This document shows, in pieces, positions 35,968-49,896 of a stretch of 64,000 bases of DNA. The translations under genes were made by a program, and so were the position numbers. Position 1 is the first letter of the stretch, and every line of letters starts with the position of its first letter. This DNA comes from Hybos culiciformis (Eukaryota; Arthropoda; Insecta; Diptera; Hybotidae), in contig OZ023273.1 of NCBI GenBank assembly GCA_964007475.1, positions 64,490,108-64,554,107 on the forward strand, read 5' to 3'. The notes below the pieces were generated by a model, which saw nothing but the letters and a program-made list of their open reading frames with translations, ran no database searches and was not told the origin of the DNA.

Positions 35968-38900
35968 GTTAGTTCTCATTTTATTCGTACGACGGTGTAT
36001 GCCCAATCAATCTGTATGCATTTTAATAAATTTTTATTGTAGCATAATAAAGTCAACCACTGTTTTGCACTAAGCGACAAGACAACAACAAAAAGCGAAA
36101 CAAATATCCAATTTCAAACTTCCAATTGGAAAGAGAAAAAAAATATCCAAAAAAAAAGCTTTAAGCGACGGGAGTTTATTTTTTTTATTTAAAAAATAAA
36201 AAAATATCGTATAATAATAAGAAAATTTATTTTGTTTTGTTTTATATTAAAAAAAAAAATATTTAAAATTAAATTAAATTTAACATTCAAATTCAATAGT
36301 GAATTTAAATAATTTTTAAAAAATTTAAAATTTAAAAAAAAAAAAAAAAATTTTTTAACTTTTTTTTTTGTTTATCATATATTAGCGACACTTAGTGTTC
36401 AAATTTTTAATAAATTTTTCCACAAGAGCGTTTAAGATACACGATTTTATTATCTAAATAAATAAATAAATTTAGTCGAAATATGAAAGTGTTTTTTTTT
36501 CGGATTTTTTTTGGTTTTTTATGTATTTTTTTTTATAAGGTACTTACTATTATTATAATCTAGGAGGGAATTCTAGCGACTAGTTCCTCTAATGACTAGT
36601 TGGTGCTTGCTAGTTGTGCTTGCCTTTTTCATATTTCACCGATTTCACCATTTTGTAAAATTGAAGAAAACTTTGTTTAGAAGAACACTTTGAATTTGAA
36701 ACCAAAAAAAAATTAATTTAATATTGACTAAAAAGTAGAAAAGAAAACCCAGTTGCGAATCCAATAAAATCATTTTTTTTTATATTAGAAGATTTGTTGA
36801 CATGTATATATTTAACTAAAAATTCAAATCGTGGTGTTTTCGAATACTGGTCTATTCCTTTAATAAGCCCACGATTTTAATTTTTAGTTAATATATCTAT
36901 ACAAATGTTCTCTAACAAAAACAAAATTATTTTATTTGATTCACAAATTTTAATGAATTTTATTTTCTACTTCTCAGTACCTACATATTTAAATAATAAT
37001 AAAATCGTTTAACTTTACTCTTTTTTTTTTTTAATTCTTATGGGAGCTCTTAGTGCATATTACATAGCTTCATAATTTCAAGAATTTTTATTTTAAAATA
37101 GATTTAATGAATAATAAAAATTTAAATTTAATTATTATTTAAATTTATTAAAAAAAAATAAAATGGATGAAAATAATAAATATATATCAAATGTTATTAA
37201 TATTATTGTTATGAAAAAAAGTTTTTAAACAATAACCAATATTTACATGGAATTAAAAAAAATTTATCGATATTTTTATAAAGTGTTGAAATTAATAAAA
37301 AATTATTTAAAAAGTTGCATAATAATTTATCAAGAAACAAAAATAATTATATTTATTTTAAAAATCGATGTATATACAAAAACGGTAAGGAAAAATTTTT
37401 TATGTTTATTTATATTTATTTATTTATTTTTAATTTCAAATTTCAAGCAATCTAAATAGACTATTAGATTTGTTCATGACTATGCAGCAATTCTACTGAA
37501 ATTTCACTATAGAAAAATTTACCCTTACTTTTAAATTAATATAAGTAAGAAAATTATGTATAAACGAACGACTCGAAATTTAAATTTATTTTATCGAAAC
37601 TTTTTATCTTCTTTTAAAATTGAGTAAGTGAAAATCTTATTATTAGTCTTATAAAAATAAAAAAAGTCTTAAAATACGCAAGAGAGTAAAAAATTAATGG
37701 AAAACTATCACAGAAAACAAAACGAATTTGTGTTAGACCAAACTATTACGTAATACAGTTTGATTATTTCGAAATTTTTACCCCTTTTGCTAACAAAAAT
37801 AAAAAAGGAATATCATTACCATTTTTTGTCCACCAGTCTGCAAAAATCCTTACTCCTACAATTGCAAGTATTATACTAGTAGACTCTTTTCAACCGTTTA
37901 AATGCCGATGGATGGACACAGTGAAATATGAAGATCTGTAAATGCGATCGTAGTTTCACTAGGCGTTATGATTAAAATAAAAAGTTTACACCCACTTTGA
38001 CACACACATTCCTTAAAAAAAATGTATTTTAATCTTCGTAAAGTCCAGCATAAATGCCTAGTTAAAGGAGAATAATTTTTTAAACTAACATGTCATTTTT
38101 TCAATTAATTTTATTTATTTCTCTTAAAAAAAATTCTGTTTCACTTTAAAACACTAAATTCCACTTTATCGTTCTTAATTTATCGTTTAATTTTAACTTG
38201 CCAAATAGATCCAGAATTGACATTTTAATCCCAAATTTAATGTAACATTTTATTTTATGAATCAACACAAGAAGGACTTTTTGAAAATCGACTCCAAAAA
38301 GGTGCTGTTTAATTTTTTTTTTCTGTAAACCTACAGTGAAAGAATTACACTCTAAAATTAACTAAAAGTTATGAAATCGAAAGTAAAATGTTCAAATTTA
38401 AGTTTAATGATCTTTTAGTTTAGTCTATAAAATGCAAGATACATATGTTTATTTTTCTTTTAACTTACAGAGTTTATGTTGAAAAAATAATAATAAAATT
38501 TAAAGTATGAATAGCATGAGTAGTAAAAGAACAAAATATATTTCAACTTAAGTATAAGTTTTAGTAATTCAAGTCACGTATGTGTTTGCCAGATCATTAT
38601 TTAAAGATTTAAATTTAAATAAGCATAGATACATAAGAATATTATTCTTAGCACGCGACAGATTTAATGAATACATTATTCAATCTTACCCACCCATTTA
38701 ATCAGTAGACATAAAACGTACGTCTTAAAGTTTTAATGCATCAGATTTAAATACATCATTTAAATCAGAAATATATCGGAGTTCGGAGTATATAAAAAAC
38801 AAATATATATATATATGTATTTAAGGTAAAGGTAAATTATATGTCAGAAAGTATGATCCGGCTTTTTAAGAATTTTGGGTTATTGTATAATAAGTGCGAG

Positions 38901-40440
38901 TGCGAGCTTTTCTTATGGGTAGAAAATAATTTTTTAATACATTTAAGAAGTCAATTAAAAAAAACGACTATTTTGAAATTTTTGATTTGAAAACTGATAT
39001 AGTTATTTTATTTTGTATTAACCTAACAAATTAAGTCTTTAGTCCTTTTGTTTTCCACTAATGGATGATGGATAAAATAAATTTCATAAACATTGAATTA
39101 GTAATTAATCATTATTCGAAAACTGTGTCGAATGTAAATTATTCTTCTCTACAAAAAATAACAAAAACTGTAGTTTTAGCGTAGCAACTTTTGCTGTTAT
39201 TCATTTTCTATTCATTTTTAGATAAGTTTTATTATATATTTTATAATAAATGCAAGATAATGCAGTATTAGTTATAATCATTCTGCTACAGCTGATTTCC
39301 ATCGAGTTTTTTTTCAGTGTGAATTTTGATATGTTGAATAATCATTTCTAATCCCACTCTCATCGATTGAAAAACATAATAGTATTTTCATAAGATTTTT
39401 ACGTTCGATCGTTATTCAAATAACAAACCTGAGTATATTAAGTTTAGTTAGATCAAAAAATAACTGTTTTTTTATACTTAAATCAATTTTCCGTAATAAT
39501 TTATACCGATCCATTTACAAGATTTATAAATGATGGTACGGGTATTTTGAAATATGCTAAAAGTTAAAACTCTATATTATTTATTATTCATTTATTCCTA
39601 AAAACATAAATAATGACTAAGAATTTATTCAACAGCGATTTGGTTCTTTGGAAAGTACATGACAATGTGATTGAATCCTTTGATAACAATACAAATAAAA
39701 ATTCTGATTCATTATTGAAATTCCACAACATTTTATTAAGCGTATTTACACATTAATTTTATTTTATTTAACCATTGTACTTTTTTTTTTATTTGAATCG
39801 CAAGAAAAAAGATTAATAAATTTATTTCTTTTACGCTGATGGCTAGCTTAAAGCGGAATTACGATTCCTATCGTTTATAAATTGATAGTCAGAATTGATC
39901 ATTATAACTCCAAAGTGATAAATTTTTTTCTTCGGCCGCCGCATTTAAATAAAAAATCTTAAAAAATTGTAAACTTATTTTACAATGTAGTATTCAAAAT
40001 TTCAAAACTTAAATAGTCAAACCTAAAATTTTGAATTAAAATATTTAAGATCTTATAGTTAAGGTTTCGTCGGTTTGATATTGACATGAAATATTTATAA
40101 CGAGGGATAATACTGAAAGCCCTCTACGGAGAAGACTCTAAATATAAAAATTTTAATAAGTGTTTGATTTAATGATGGTGATTTTAATTTGGGTACATTT
40201 CATTAAAATTTTATCGATACAAATTCCAATAATAGTTGAATAATTATTTAAAATTAAAAACATTGTATAATGTATATATATATAAGTATTTGCTACATTT
40301 TATATTTATAATGTATAATAATTCTAATTTAAGAAACTAGTTGTAGACGTTTTCTACCAAGTTTCTAAACCCAAATAAATTTTATTATCATTATTGCTAG
40401 ACTTCTTCTCATATAAAACCAATTTTAATAAAAAAGCTTA
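35968..40440. other. Gene-poor AT-rich DNA; nothing recognised
   Basis: No gene was supported. A 70-codon AT-rich frame at 37247-37459 has no family features. Confidence 0.4.
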
Positions 40441-40451
40441 TTTCAGTTGAA

Positions 40452-40459
40452 TATAAAAG
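40452..40459 (+). promoter_or_regulatory. Likely TATA box of the small secreted-protein gene
   Basis: TATAAAAG lies 115 bp before the ATG at 40567. The room between them fits a start ~30 bp downstream and an ~85-nt 5' UTR. It stands out by its position ahead of a compact single-exon gene, though AT-rich DNA makes TATA-like words common. Confidence 0.5.
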
Positions 40460-40566
40460 TTTGAGGAAGTTAAAAGTAAAATCTTGAAGAATAAATCTAG
40501 AACAATAAAAAAAATTAAAGAACTTATTTTAATAGTGAATAATAATTTAAATAAAAATTTATAAAA

Positions 40567-40821
40567 ATGAAAATTCAAATTATTTTAGTTATTTTCGTGT
40601 TATTTTCAAATTGCGCATTTGGCTTTCGTTTCTATCGAAAATATCCAAGACGTTTTTGGGATGCCAATAATAGTGGATATTATAGTTATGGAAATTCATA
40701 CCACGGATCAGGTCGACAAAGTAGAACTTACACAGATATTGCAAGAGTTATAAATCCTGATCCATATATTAATCCACATGGCCGTGTTTATCCAGCACAA
40801 CCCTTTTGGCACGGAGGATAA
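40567..40821 (+). CDS. Small secreted protein, 84 aa, function unknown
   Basis: Single-exon frame. It begins with a typical signal peptide (MKIQIILVIFVLFSNCAFG; cleavage likely after residue 19). The mature part of ~65 residues is basic at first (FRFYRKYPRRFW), then Gly/Tyr/Ser-rich (SGYYSYGNSYHGSG), then ARVINPDPYINPHGRVYPAQ and PFWHGG. It has no cysteine in the mature part and no dibasic-amidation pattern typical of neuropeptides. A TATA box lies upstream and AATAAA at 40836-40841 downstream, the arrangement of a compact, strongly expressed gene. The start is the only Met before the signal peptide. I do not recognise the family. A cuticle/gland product or a linear antimicrobial-type peptide would fit the composition, but neither is shown. 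Confidence 0.72.
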   Translation: MKIQIILVIFVLFSNCAFGFRFYRKYPRRFWDANNSGYYSYGNSYHGSGRQSRTYTDIARVINPDPYINPHGRVYPAQPFWHGG

Positions 40822-40835
40822 TAAATTTAGGATAA

Positions 40836-40841
40836 AATAAA
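40836..40841 (+). terminator. Poly(A) signal of the small secreted-protein gene
   Basis: AATAAA starts 15 bp after the stop codon, with further AATAAA-like words near 40935. Confidence 0.5.
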
Positions 40842-43800
40842 ATAATTTTGTTTAATTTAAATATCTATATATTTAAGATATAAGTATGAAAATATTTTTA
40901 AAATTTGTATGTATGAAAGCTGATTTTAAGTAAAATAAAAAAAAAAAAAATTAAATTTATTTATTAAATTCTTATTTTCATTGCATAAGTAAAGTATATT
41001 ACATGACTAGCAGAGAGATAATTGATAATTCGTATTAATAATTTCCGTACAAATCCATTTTTAACATTTTGAATTTAAAATAGGAATAATTAAATATTAT
41101 GTGTTTCTGTATGCATAAGTATACATTTTAAGAATATTATTTAAATAAGATTTATGAATTTTGAAAATAAAATTGTAAGAACAGATTTAAGACAAATAAG
41201 TAACTTAAGTTTAATACTTAAAACTATAGATTTCTATTTAATTATATATTATAGAAAATATTTTAAGACGAAATTGTATTTTGTTTTGAGACCCCAGAGT
41301 GTTTCAATATTTAATATTTATTAATATAAGCTTACGTTCACACTTAGACTCTGTTGTAAGTTACGGTAACATTTGCAGTTTGCTAAAAACGTTGTTTAAC
41401 TCGTCAGTGAAAACCAGGAATATACATAATTATGTACGTATTTCGTTAATAGTCGAGTATATATTTACTATTTATTTCTTGTTACTTTATTGAGATAAGA
41501 GATTCTGACCTCGAATAATATTGATGCATATCTACAATATTTTCAATGTATACATACGTATGTATGTACACATAATTGGAGATAAGAGTTTTTGACCTCG
41601 ATAAATGTTTTTTATTATTTTCAATTTCAGAGAAATAAATTTAAATATCAATTTCCTTATTCATATAACATAAATAGCGTTTTTTAATGAAATTTATTTG
41701 TATTAATCACATTTTTAAATTTACAAATTTTTTTACCTATAAAATTTTCTTAAAATACACCGTACATTTGATTATGGATAGGAATCCCATTAAAAGAAAG
41801 AATATACATTATTTGTCTCATGAATTACTATAACTATTGTGTAACAATGTTAATAAACAAAAGTTCAGTATAAAATCTACTTATAATAATAAATAGGGTG
41901 TGATTTTGCATATAATTAGTTCATAATTAAAATAAATAAAAATAACAATTTGCCCACATTCAATGTTAGCTCCGACAAATTACATTTTTTTTCAATGGTC
42001 AAACCTTAATTTTCAAAATTTAATTTTTAACTCATCAAACAGTTACAAGTTATCTCAAAATTGCATTATATTCTTGGACGCACACGAATAAGAATTATAT
42101 TTAAGTTAGGTTTTCTCCCAATCAATTTATAGGCTTATTTTGCTTATTCGCCTTTTTATAAGAAAGTTCTCAGAATCTCATAATAAAAAGATATAAAGAC
42201 GTCATCATACGAAAAATATTCCATGAGTTTGACGACCTTGGTATATAATTTTTTTTTATGTTTTTCATAATCAGTAGTATTATAATTAAAATAAAAAAAT
42301 CTAGTAAATCAGCAAAAATTTTATTAAAGTGAAAAGGATTTTCAATGATTTTTTTTTTCGAGCTAAAAAGGATTTCAAAAAAGCTATTTTTAAAACAAAA
42401 ACTTTTAATCATGAGATAAAAAAAAATGTAAGTTGTTGAAAAAAAATAAAAAAAATTAAGAACTCTAAAATTATTCATTTTTTATTTATTAATTTTTTTA
42501 ACTAAAAATTGCAGTTTTTGTAAAAATATTTAAGAATTAGGTTAAATTTAAGAAAAGAATAAGTTACAAAAAATTGTAAAATGTTATTTTTATATGTTTC
42601 TCAAATATAAACTTTTGCTTTCAATGATAATGATGTTAGGAAAACAATGTAGAGAAGTTCAATTGCATCATAATATATAGTAAAAGTAAATAAAGTTTAG
42701 AGAAAGACCCCGTTTTTCATATTGAACAACGAACTCTACACCACTTCTCCGGACCTTTTTAAATAAGTATCATATTGACCACTGCCCTGCATACATTATA
42801 AATATTTGTTCACATCTAATTTCAAGCTATTTCAAGTTAGTAGGGTAATAATATCCTAGAACTTGAATTTAAAGATTAATTCCATGGTTTCAAATACTTA
42901 GTTTAGATATTCGCAAATTCCAAGCCAATCAACCCAAAAAAAAAACCTTATAAAGTACATACATACTCGTCTTGTTGATTAATTACCGTTTTAAGTTATT
43001 AAAATTAATTATTGTTCAATTTAAGAAAATGATCTTATATAATGATGACTTGTATTAGTAGTATTCCCATTAAATTGTACAAAATGTGTGAAAAATATTG
43101 TTTTCGATTTTAAATATTTTCGCGCTTAATAAACTGAGCTAACAAAAGCCTTTTATCAATAGTTTTACCAAAAAACGTATTTTTAATATAAGTTTTGTGG
43201 AATTAAAACTTTTAAAATATTAAACGAAATGAATTGATTGAAAATTTATTTAAATAAATAATTTTTAATTTGAGTGTAAAACAAATTAATAAAATTATGA
43301 AGTTCAAGCAACGCAACTCTAACGCAAAAACAATTAAACGAATTATTCAAATTTATATAAACGTTTTAAAATCTGAAAAGCTAAAGTCTATTTTATTAAA
43401 TACAAATTTTTCCCTGATAGTCCTATAATAATAACATGTAACATCTTTTTCATATAATTGCACATTACACAATTATATGAAAAAGACGCTCCATTTCGTA
43501 ATTTTTGGATACCAAATACAACATCTAATGAAAATTTAAATTTTTATTCTAAGCGAACTTAACGTTTTGCGTTCACTATAAATCTATTATGTTTGCAATA
43601 AGTTCTTCTGATTACATTTATAATATATCATTTGTAAAATATTCTTTATAATATGGAAATTGATTAAGCTATTATTAGAATAGTAAGATAGTAATTTAAA
43701 AGAACCCTGTTTTCTCTTATAAATACTTATATTCGCAAAATCAAAGTAGCATATTAAATCTTAATGTCAAATTAAATAGCCAAAAGGATAATATACTTAT

Positions 43801-45840
43801 AAAATTCTGATTTCGGTTCTTCTATTATCTTCATAATTCAATTGATATGAAAAAGAAAGAGATAATAACGTAAAGAAAGTTAGCACGGCTTTTCTTATTT
43901 GAACAGAAATAAAAAACCTATACACCACACATTCTGTTTTCTTTAAATACACTTTAAAAAAAACTAAGTTTCTCGGAGTTTGATTGCCAAGAATCTTTGT
44001 TATTCTACAAGTTTGAACTTTTTTTTCGTTTCTTTTTTAAAATTATATAATTCAGATTCAAAACTCAAATAGAAATGGATATCTTTTGACCCAATTTTAT
44101 TTTGATGATCATGACCACAGAAACTCATATTCTGTATAGAAACTATTCATTTGCTAAATATATTATTTGATTTTTAATAAAATATGAGAAATTATTATGT
44201 TGCATTATTATTCAATATTATTATAATATAATATAATGAAAAATTTATGTATAAAAAAAAATGAATGAATCTTTGTTTTTGAGGACTCTAGTTATATTAT
44301 ACACATGTAATACACATAAACATAACTAAACATTTTTTTTTTGTTAGATAAATCATAATTTTATGCTCGTAATAATAAAATGTTTTAAATAGCGGATGTA
44401 ACCGTTTTTATCTTCTCTATTATGCAATTCTAAAGTACACTTGAATGAAAACCACTATTATATTTTTAAAAATAAATTTATATACTTAAATATATAAGGA
44501 TATGTACTGTACATATACATTATATAAATTATATTATATTACATTGTACATATATATTTCTTTTTTCATTTATTTTTAATTTTTTAAAGGTTTTCTTGTC
44601 AATGTTAATGCATTTATATTTATATTAAAATGTGAAATTATTTCTTTTAAAAAATTTTAATAAAATTTTTGTAGGTATGTCATTATCTTGTTTATGCGAA
44701 ATTGGAAGCTAAAAATTGGGTTAAAAATATGTGTTTTACTTGAATAAAAGTTAAAAAAATTTATTAAAAAAACTTATTCTAAGGACAAAAAAGAAATTTT
44801 TACATGCCAATTTTATAGTTAACAAAATATCTTGCCCTAGAGTCAAAATATTAAATATCTGATTTTTTCTTACACACTAACTTATTAATGAAATAATTTT
44901 AATATTGTATTGAAATAATATCAATCGATTTCAAATTGCAGAAATATTTAACATATAAACTACCTATATTCTCATTATGAAAGAAATTAGAAAATACATA
45001 ATTTTATATTTAGAACATTCAAAGATATTTTTAGAACATTCAAAGACGTCTTTTCTCCTATTTACATGATACTATTTGTCATCTTGTTAGCATATTTTCA
45101 ATTTTTACCCCGTTTACCATCAAAAGTGAAAAAAAAACGGACTGTATCTTTTCTTTAAATGTCCTTCCGTCCGTGTGTCTAACTATATTCATATACATTG
45201 TTTCGCCCTACGGTAATATTTTGTTTTAAAATGTTTCCAATTTTGTGCGCAGATAAGTTGCGAGTATATGTGATTTTATTTACAACTTTCATGTTTTTTC
45301 GGGAGTTTTTCCCGGTTTTCGGATGTGATTGGGTATGTTACTGCGATACGTCCTATACTCGAAAACCCTTAAATACAAAGTTTCACAATGATCGGATGTG
45401 CCATTCTATAAATTGCAAACATGCAAACATATATTTATATATATATTTGTGCATAGCTGGATGCCGAGCGTTATTTTGCAGTTGAATGAAATGAAATATA
45501 TTTTGTTTGTATGCTTATGTATTTTTTCTCACACAAATTTAAGTTTCAAGTTCATCTGCCACATCTTCCACAGTTCAACAGTTTTCTTGCGATACAAACT
45601 ATATGAAATTTTCATTTAATCGGCCGAATATAGTCTTTAAAAGTCCTTCATTGTTTCCTAAAGTTTTTTTTTCTGTTTGGATTCTTATAGTCTCAAATTT
45701 TTCAATTCCTGGAATATTTTGGAATTGGAAATTATTTTTAACCCTTGGATAATAGATGAATAATTAATTTTATTCGCACTTTATACTTAAGTAATTTGAT
45801 ATTAAATAATTCGAAAAAACTTCTAGATAAATTTTAAATA
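40842..45840. other. Gene-poor AT-rich DNA; one short perfect hairpin
   Basis: No gene was supported in this 5 kb. The one distinct structure is the 16-bp perfect inverted repeat at 43445-43485, listed separately. Frames at 41299-41493, 42170-42478 and 45198-45619 lack family features. Confidence 0.4.
43445..43485. repeat. Perfect 16-bp inverted repeat
   Basis: CTTTTTCATATAATTG (43445-43460) and CAATTATATGAAAAAG (43470-43485) are exact reverse complements with a 9-bp loop. It is too short for a typical animal miRNA precursor. Confidence 0.85.
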
Positions 45841-48800
45841 AAAAAAAAATATGTGTGAGCCTCATCCTCATAAGCTCACGAAAGAAGTTTAACTTCTTTA
45901 TTTACTTGCAAATATTTATTTTGCTACGGACTCTGACTGATTTACTGTTTTAAGTGTAAGAGGGGGCTAAATTTTTTCTTACGTAATTTGTGTGTAATCA
46001 TTTATTCTTTTTTACGTACCAAATTTGAATGAAATCGGACGAACTTTAGAAGTCGCTGGGTAGGATCAATCAATTTTTTTTTTCCAAAATTTATATGTTT
46101 AATCGTTTCCTCATTTTATTTACCAAATTTGAATAAAATCGGACGAACTTCAGAAGTCGTTGGGTAGAATCAATCAATTTTTTGTTACAAAATTTATGTG
46201 TTTAATCGTTACCTCTTTTTATTTACCAAATTTGAATGGAAGTCCGCCCTAGGGAATGCAAAACCGGGTTTTCGGATTCCGGAATTCCAGAAGTTCAAAA
46301 AAATCGGAATTCAAAGTGCTAAATTCCGAATTTTTCGAATTTGGTAGAACTTTTACTGGCGGGAATATTGACTAATTGAAAAAAGAAGACAGAATATAGT
46401 ATGTCCTACGTGACGAAAAGTAAAGCCACAACGCTGCAAAATAGGGGTAATAACCACAGAATGTAGTATCATATGTTAAAGAGTAAAAACAAATATAAAA
46501 GCAGGGAAATATAAGACGTTGTAGCCTGTATCATGCAGCATGTAGCATGTATTTACGAAAATAAAATAGCGATACTACACACATAACAAAATACTAACGA
46601 TGTGTGGAAAGCAAAAAACAAAAAAAAACCATATAGAATTAAAAAATTGTACAATAACAGAATTAAAGATCAACTGATTTTGTTGTTAATATTTATTTAA
46701 TTTATTTCCTTTTCGAATTAGTGAAATTCTATCATATGAAACAAAAACGCTTTTTGTCTGTTTGTCTGTTCCGAATAGGCTCCTAAACCGCTCAGCCGAT
46801 CGTTTTCAAGCTTACACCATTTCTTTGTCTATTTTAAAATTTGATTGGCCTCCTACCTAGCGACCTCCCCTGAGGGCCCACTTCAAAAGTTGGTCCGATT
46901 TCATTCAAATTTGGTATGTAAAAAGAGGAACTGATTACACACAGATTTCGTAACAAAAAATTTATTTCCGATTTCATTCAAATTTGGTACGTAAAAAGAG
47001 GAAATGATTACACACAAATTTCGTAACAAAAAATTGATTGATCCTACCCAGCGACCACCACTGGGGGCGGACTAGGGAATGCATTTTTTTAAAAAAAATA
47101 ATTCCGGATTTTCGGAATTTCGGAATTGTCTTAAAATGAAATCCGGAATTCCGGTTTATTATATAAAATTTAAAATATATTAAAAAATTAAATTAAATTA
47201 TTCTTTAACATAAATATTAGTGTATTTAGTTCAAAACATTAAAATTATAACAAATTAAATTATGAAATATTTTTTATTAAAATAAAATTTTATACTTTTC
47301 AATAAACCGAAAGTGAATAAACTGAATGGAAAAATAAAAATTTGATACACAAAGTATCCAATGTTTTATCATTGAGTTTTAATCGAATTTTTATTGAAAA
47401 TGTTTCTGCAGCGTTGTTAATAAGTTATAGGTATTAGAGAGTTTCCGAAAGTGTTCCTCGGAGGCCCCCTTGATCCCAAAATTTAACTTCACTTCGAATT
47501 CCAAATAAATCACTGAACTCGGAACTCCAACTTATTTTGTTAATGTTGATTAATATGAAAAAAAGTTTTATGTATTTGCAGACTTGCGATAGCTACTTAG
47601 ATTTCAATTTTTGTGAATTTTAATGTTTTATGCCTAAATAATAAAAAAAAATAAACAATTACTCAAAATTCCCGCCAGTAAAAGTTCTACCAAATTCGAA
47701 AAATTCGGAATTTAGCATTTTGAATTCCGAATTTTTTGAACTTCCAGAATTCCGGAATCCGAAAATCCGGTTTTGCATTCCCTAGGGCGGACTTCTAAAG
47801 TTCTTCCGATTCCATTCAAATTTGATAAATAAAAAGAGGTAACGATTAAACACATAAATTTTGTAACAAAAAATTGATTGATCCTACCCAACGACTTCTT
47901 AAGTTCGTCCGATTTTATTCAAATTTGGTAAATAAAATGAGGAAACGATTAAACATATAAATTTTGGAAAAAAAAAATTGATTGATCCTACCCAGCGACT
48001 TCTAAAGTTCGTCCGAATTCATTCAAATTTGGTACGTAAAAAAGAATAAATGATTACACACAAATTGCATAAGAAAAAATTTAGCCCCCTCTTACACTTA
48101 CAAAAGTAAATCAGTCAGAGTCCGTAGCAAAATAAATATTTGCAAGTAAAAAAAGAAGTTAAACTTCTTTCGTGAGCTTATGAGGATGAGGCTCACACAT
48201 ATTTTTTTTTTTATTATTTAGGCATAAAGCATTAAAATTCACAAAAATTGAAATCTAAGTAGCTATCGGAAGTCTGCAAATACATAAATCTTTTTTTCAT
48301 ATTAATCAACATTAACAAAATAAGTTGGAATTCCGAGTTCAGTGATTTATTTGGAATTCGAAGTGAAATTAAATTTTGGGATCAAGGGGGGCCTTCAAGG
48401 AACACTTTTGGAAACTCTCTAATATAACTTATTAACAACGCTGCAGAAACATTTTCAATAAAAATTCGATTAAAACTCAATGATAAAACATTGGATACTT
48501 TGTGTTCCAAATTTTTATTTTTCCATTCAGTTTATTCACTTTCGGTTTATTGAAAAGTATAAAATTTTATTTTAATAAAAAATATTTCATAGTTTAATTT
48601 GTTATAATTTTTATGTTTTGAACTAAATACACTAATATTTATGTTAAAGAAAAATTTAATTTAATTTTTTAATATATTTTAAATTTTATATAATAAACCG
48701 GAATTCCGGATTTCATTTCAAGACAATTCCCAAATCCGGAATTATTTTTTTTAAAAAAATGCATTCTTTAGTCCGCCCCCAGTGGTGGTCGCTGGGTAGG

Positions 48801-49528
48801 ATCAATCAGTTTTTTGTGACGCAATTTGCGTGTTTAATCGTTTCCTCTTTTTATTTACCAAATTTGAATGAAATTCTTTGTTACGAAATTTGTGTGTAAT
48901 CATTTCCTCTTTTTACGTACCAAATTTGAATGAAATCGGAAATAAATTTTTTGTTTCGAAATTTGTGTGTAATCAGTTGCTCTTTTTACATACCAAATTT
49001 GAATGAAAACATACCAAATTTGAAGTGGGCCCTCAGGAGAGGTCGCTATATAGAAGGCCAATCAAATTTTAGAATAGATAAAGAAATGGTGTAAGCTTGA
49101 AAACGATCGGCTGAGCGGTTTAGGAGCCTATTCGGAACAGACAAACAGACAAAAAGCGTTTCTGTTTCATATGATAGAATTTCACTAATTCGGAAAGGAA
49201 ATAAACTAAATAAATATTAACAACAAAATCAGTTGATCTTTAATTCTGTTATTGTACAATTTTTTAATTCTATATGGTTTTTTTTTTGTTTTTTGCTTTC
49301 CACACATCGTTAGTATTTTGTTATGTGTGTAGTATCGCTATTTTATTTTGTAAATACATGCTACATGCTGCATGATACAGGCTACAACGTCTTATATTTC
49401 CCTGCTTTTATATTTGTTTTTACTTTTTAACATATGATACTACATTCTGTGGTTATTACCCCTATTTTGCAGCGTTGTGGCTTTACTTTTCGTCACGTAG
49501 GACATACTATATTCTGTTTTCTTTTTTC
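45841..49528. repeat. Complex 3.7-kb inverted-repeat block with order A-B-A'-B'
   Basis: Segment A (45841 to ~46388) is the reverse complement of A' (about 47656-48201). Segment B (about 46389-47655) is the reverse complement of B' (about 48202-49528). Anchors for A/A' are ATGTGTGAGCCTCATCCTCA against its complement ending at 48200, and ACTGGCGGGAAT near 46365 against ATTCCCGCCAGT near 47668. Anchors for B/B' are AGAATATAGTATGTCCTACG near 46390 against its complement at 49500, and GCCTGTATCATGCAGCATGT near 46525 against its complement near 49365. Both A and B contain ~110-bp subrepeats with ACCAAATTTGAATGAAATCG, in opposite orientations. There is no transposase frame. Identity between arms is high by eye. 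The block ends ~370 bp before the chloride-channel start codon. Confidence 0.88.
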
Positions 49529-49896
49529 CCCTATTTCCTCACAAATTTTTTTACAATACCTCGCTAAAGAAGTTAAACTTCAATAAAAATTTTCGATAAA
49601 AATCACATAAAAAAACTTTCTTACTGTGGCATTATTAGATGTCTTTGTCAAAATTTATACATAATATCTAAAGGAAGTTCTAAAGGAAAATAAGTAATCA
49701 TAATCAATTGAAAACGAATATTTGTTCTGCCTTCAATTAAAAATGCATCTGTAATATAATTTATAAAGCTTAATGTTCTGGATGTGTTATGTTTAGATTC
49801 CTTTAAGAATTATGCTAAAATTTAATACAATTAATTATTAATATTTTCATTTATTATTAATATTATCAATAATTTTTATTTTATTTCTATTTAGAA
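49529..49896. other. Upstream region of the chloride-channel gene
   Basis: Short AT-rich spacer between the repeat block and the first coding exon. An AG (TTTAG at 49890-49894) lies just before the ATG, so there may be a 5' UTR intron. No promoter motif was recognised. Confidence 0.4.

Noticed and set aside
37247..37459. 70-codon frame with a GTAAGG donor-like site after about 46 codons
   Set aside because: Ile/Lys/Tyr-rich composition is what random AT-rich DNA gives. No signal peptide or domain and no following exon could be matched.
42170..42478. 102-codon minus-strand frame rich in Phe/Ile/Leu
   Set aside because: It is a by-product of AT-rich sequence (A-runs read as Phe), with no conserved motif.
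45198..45619. Overlapping 95- and 73-codon frames near 45.2-45.6 kb
   Set aside because: They overlap each other in different frames, with no recognisable protein and a position next to repeat DNA.
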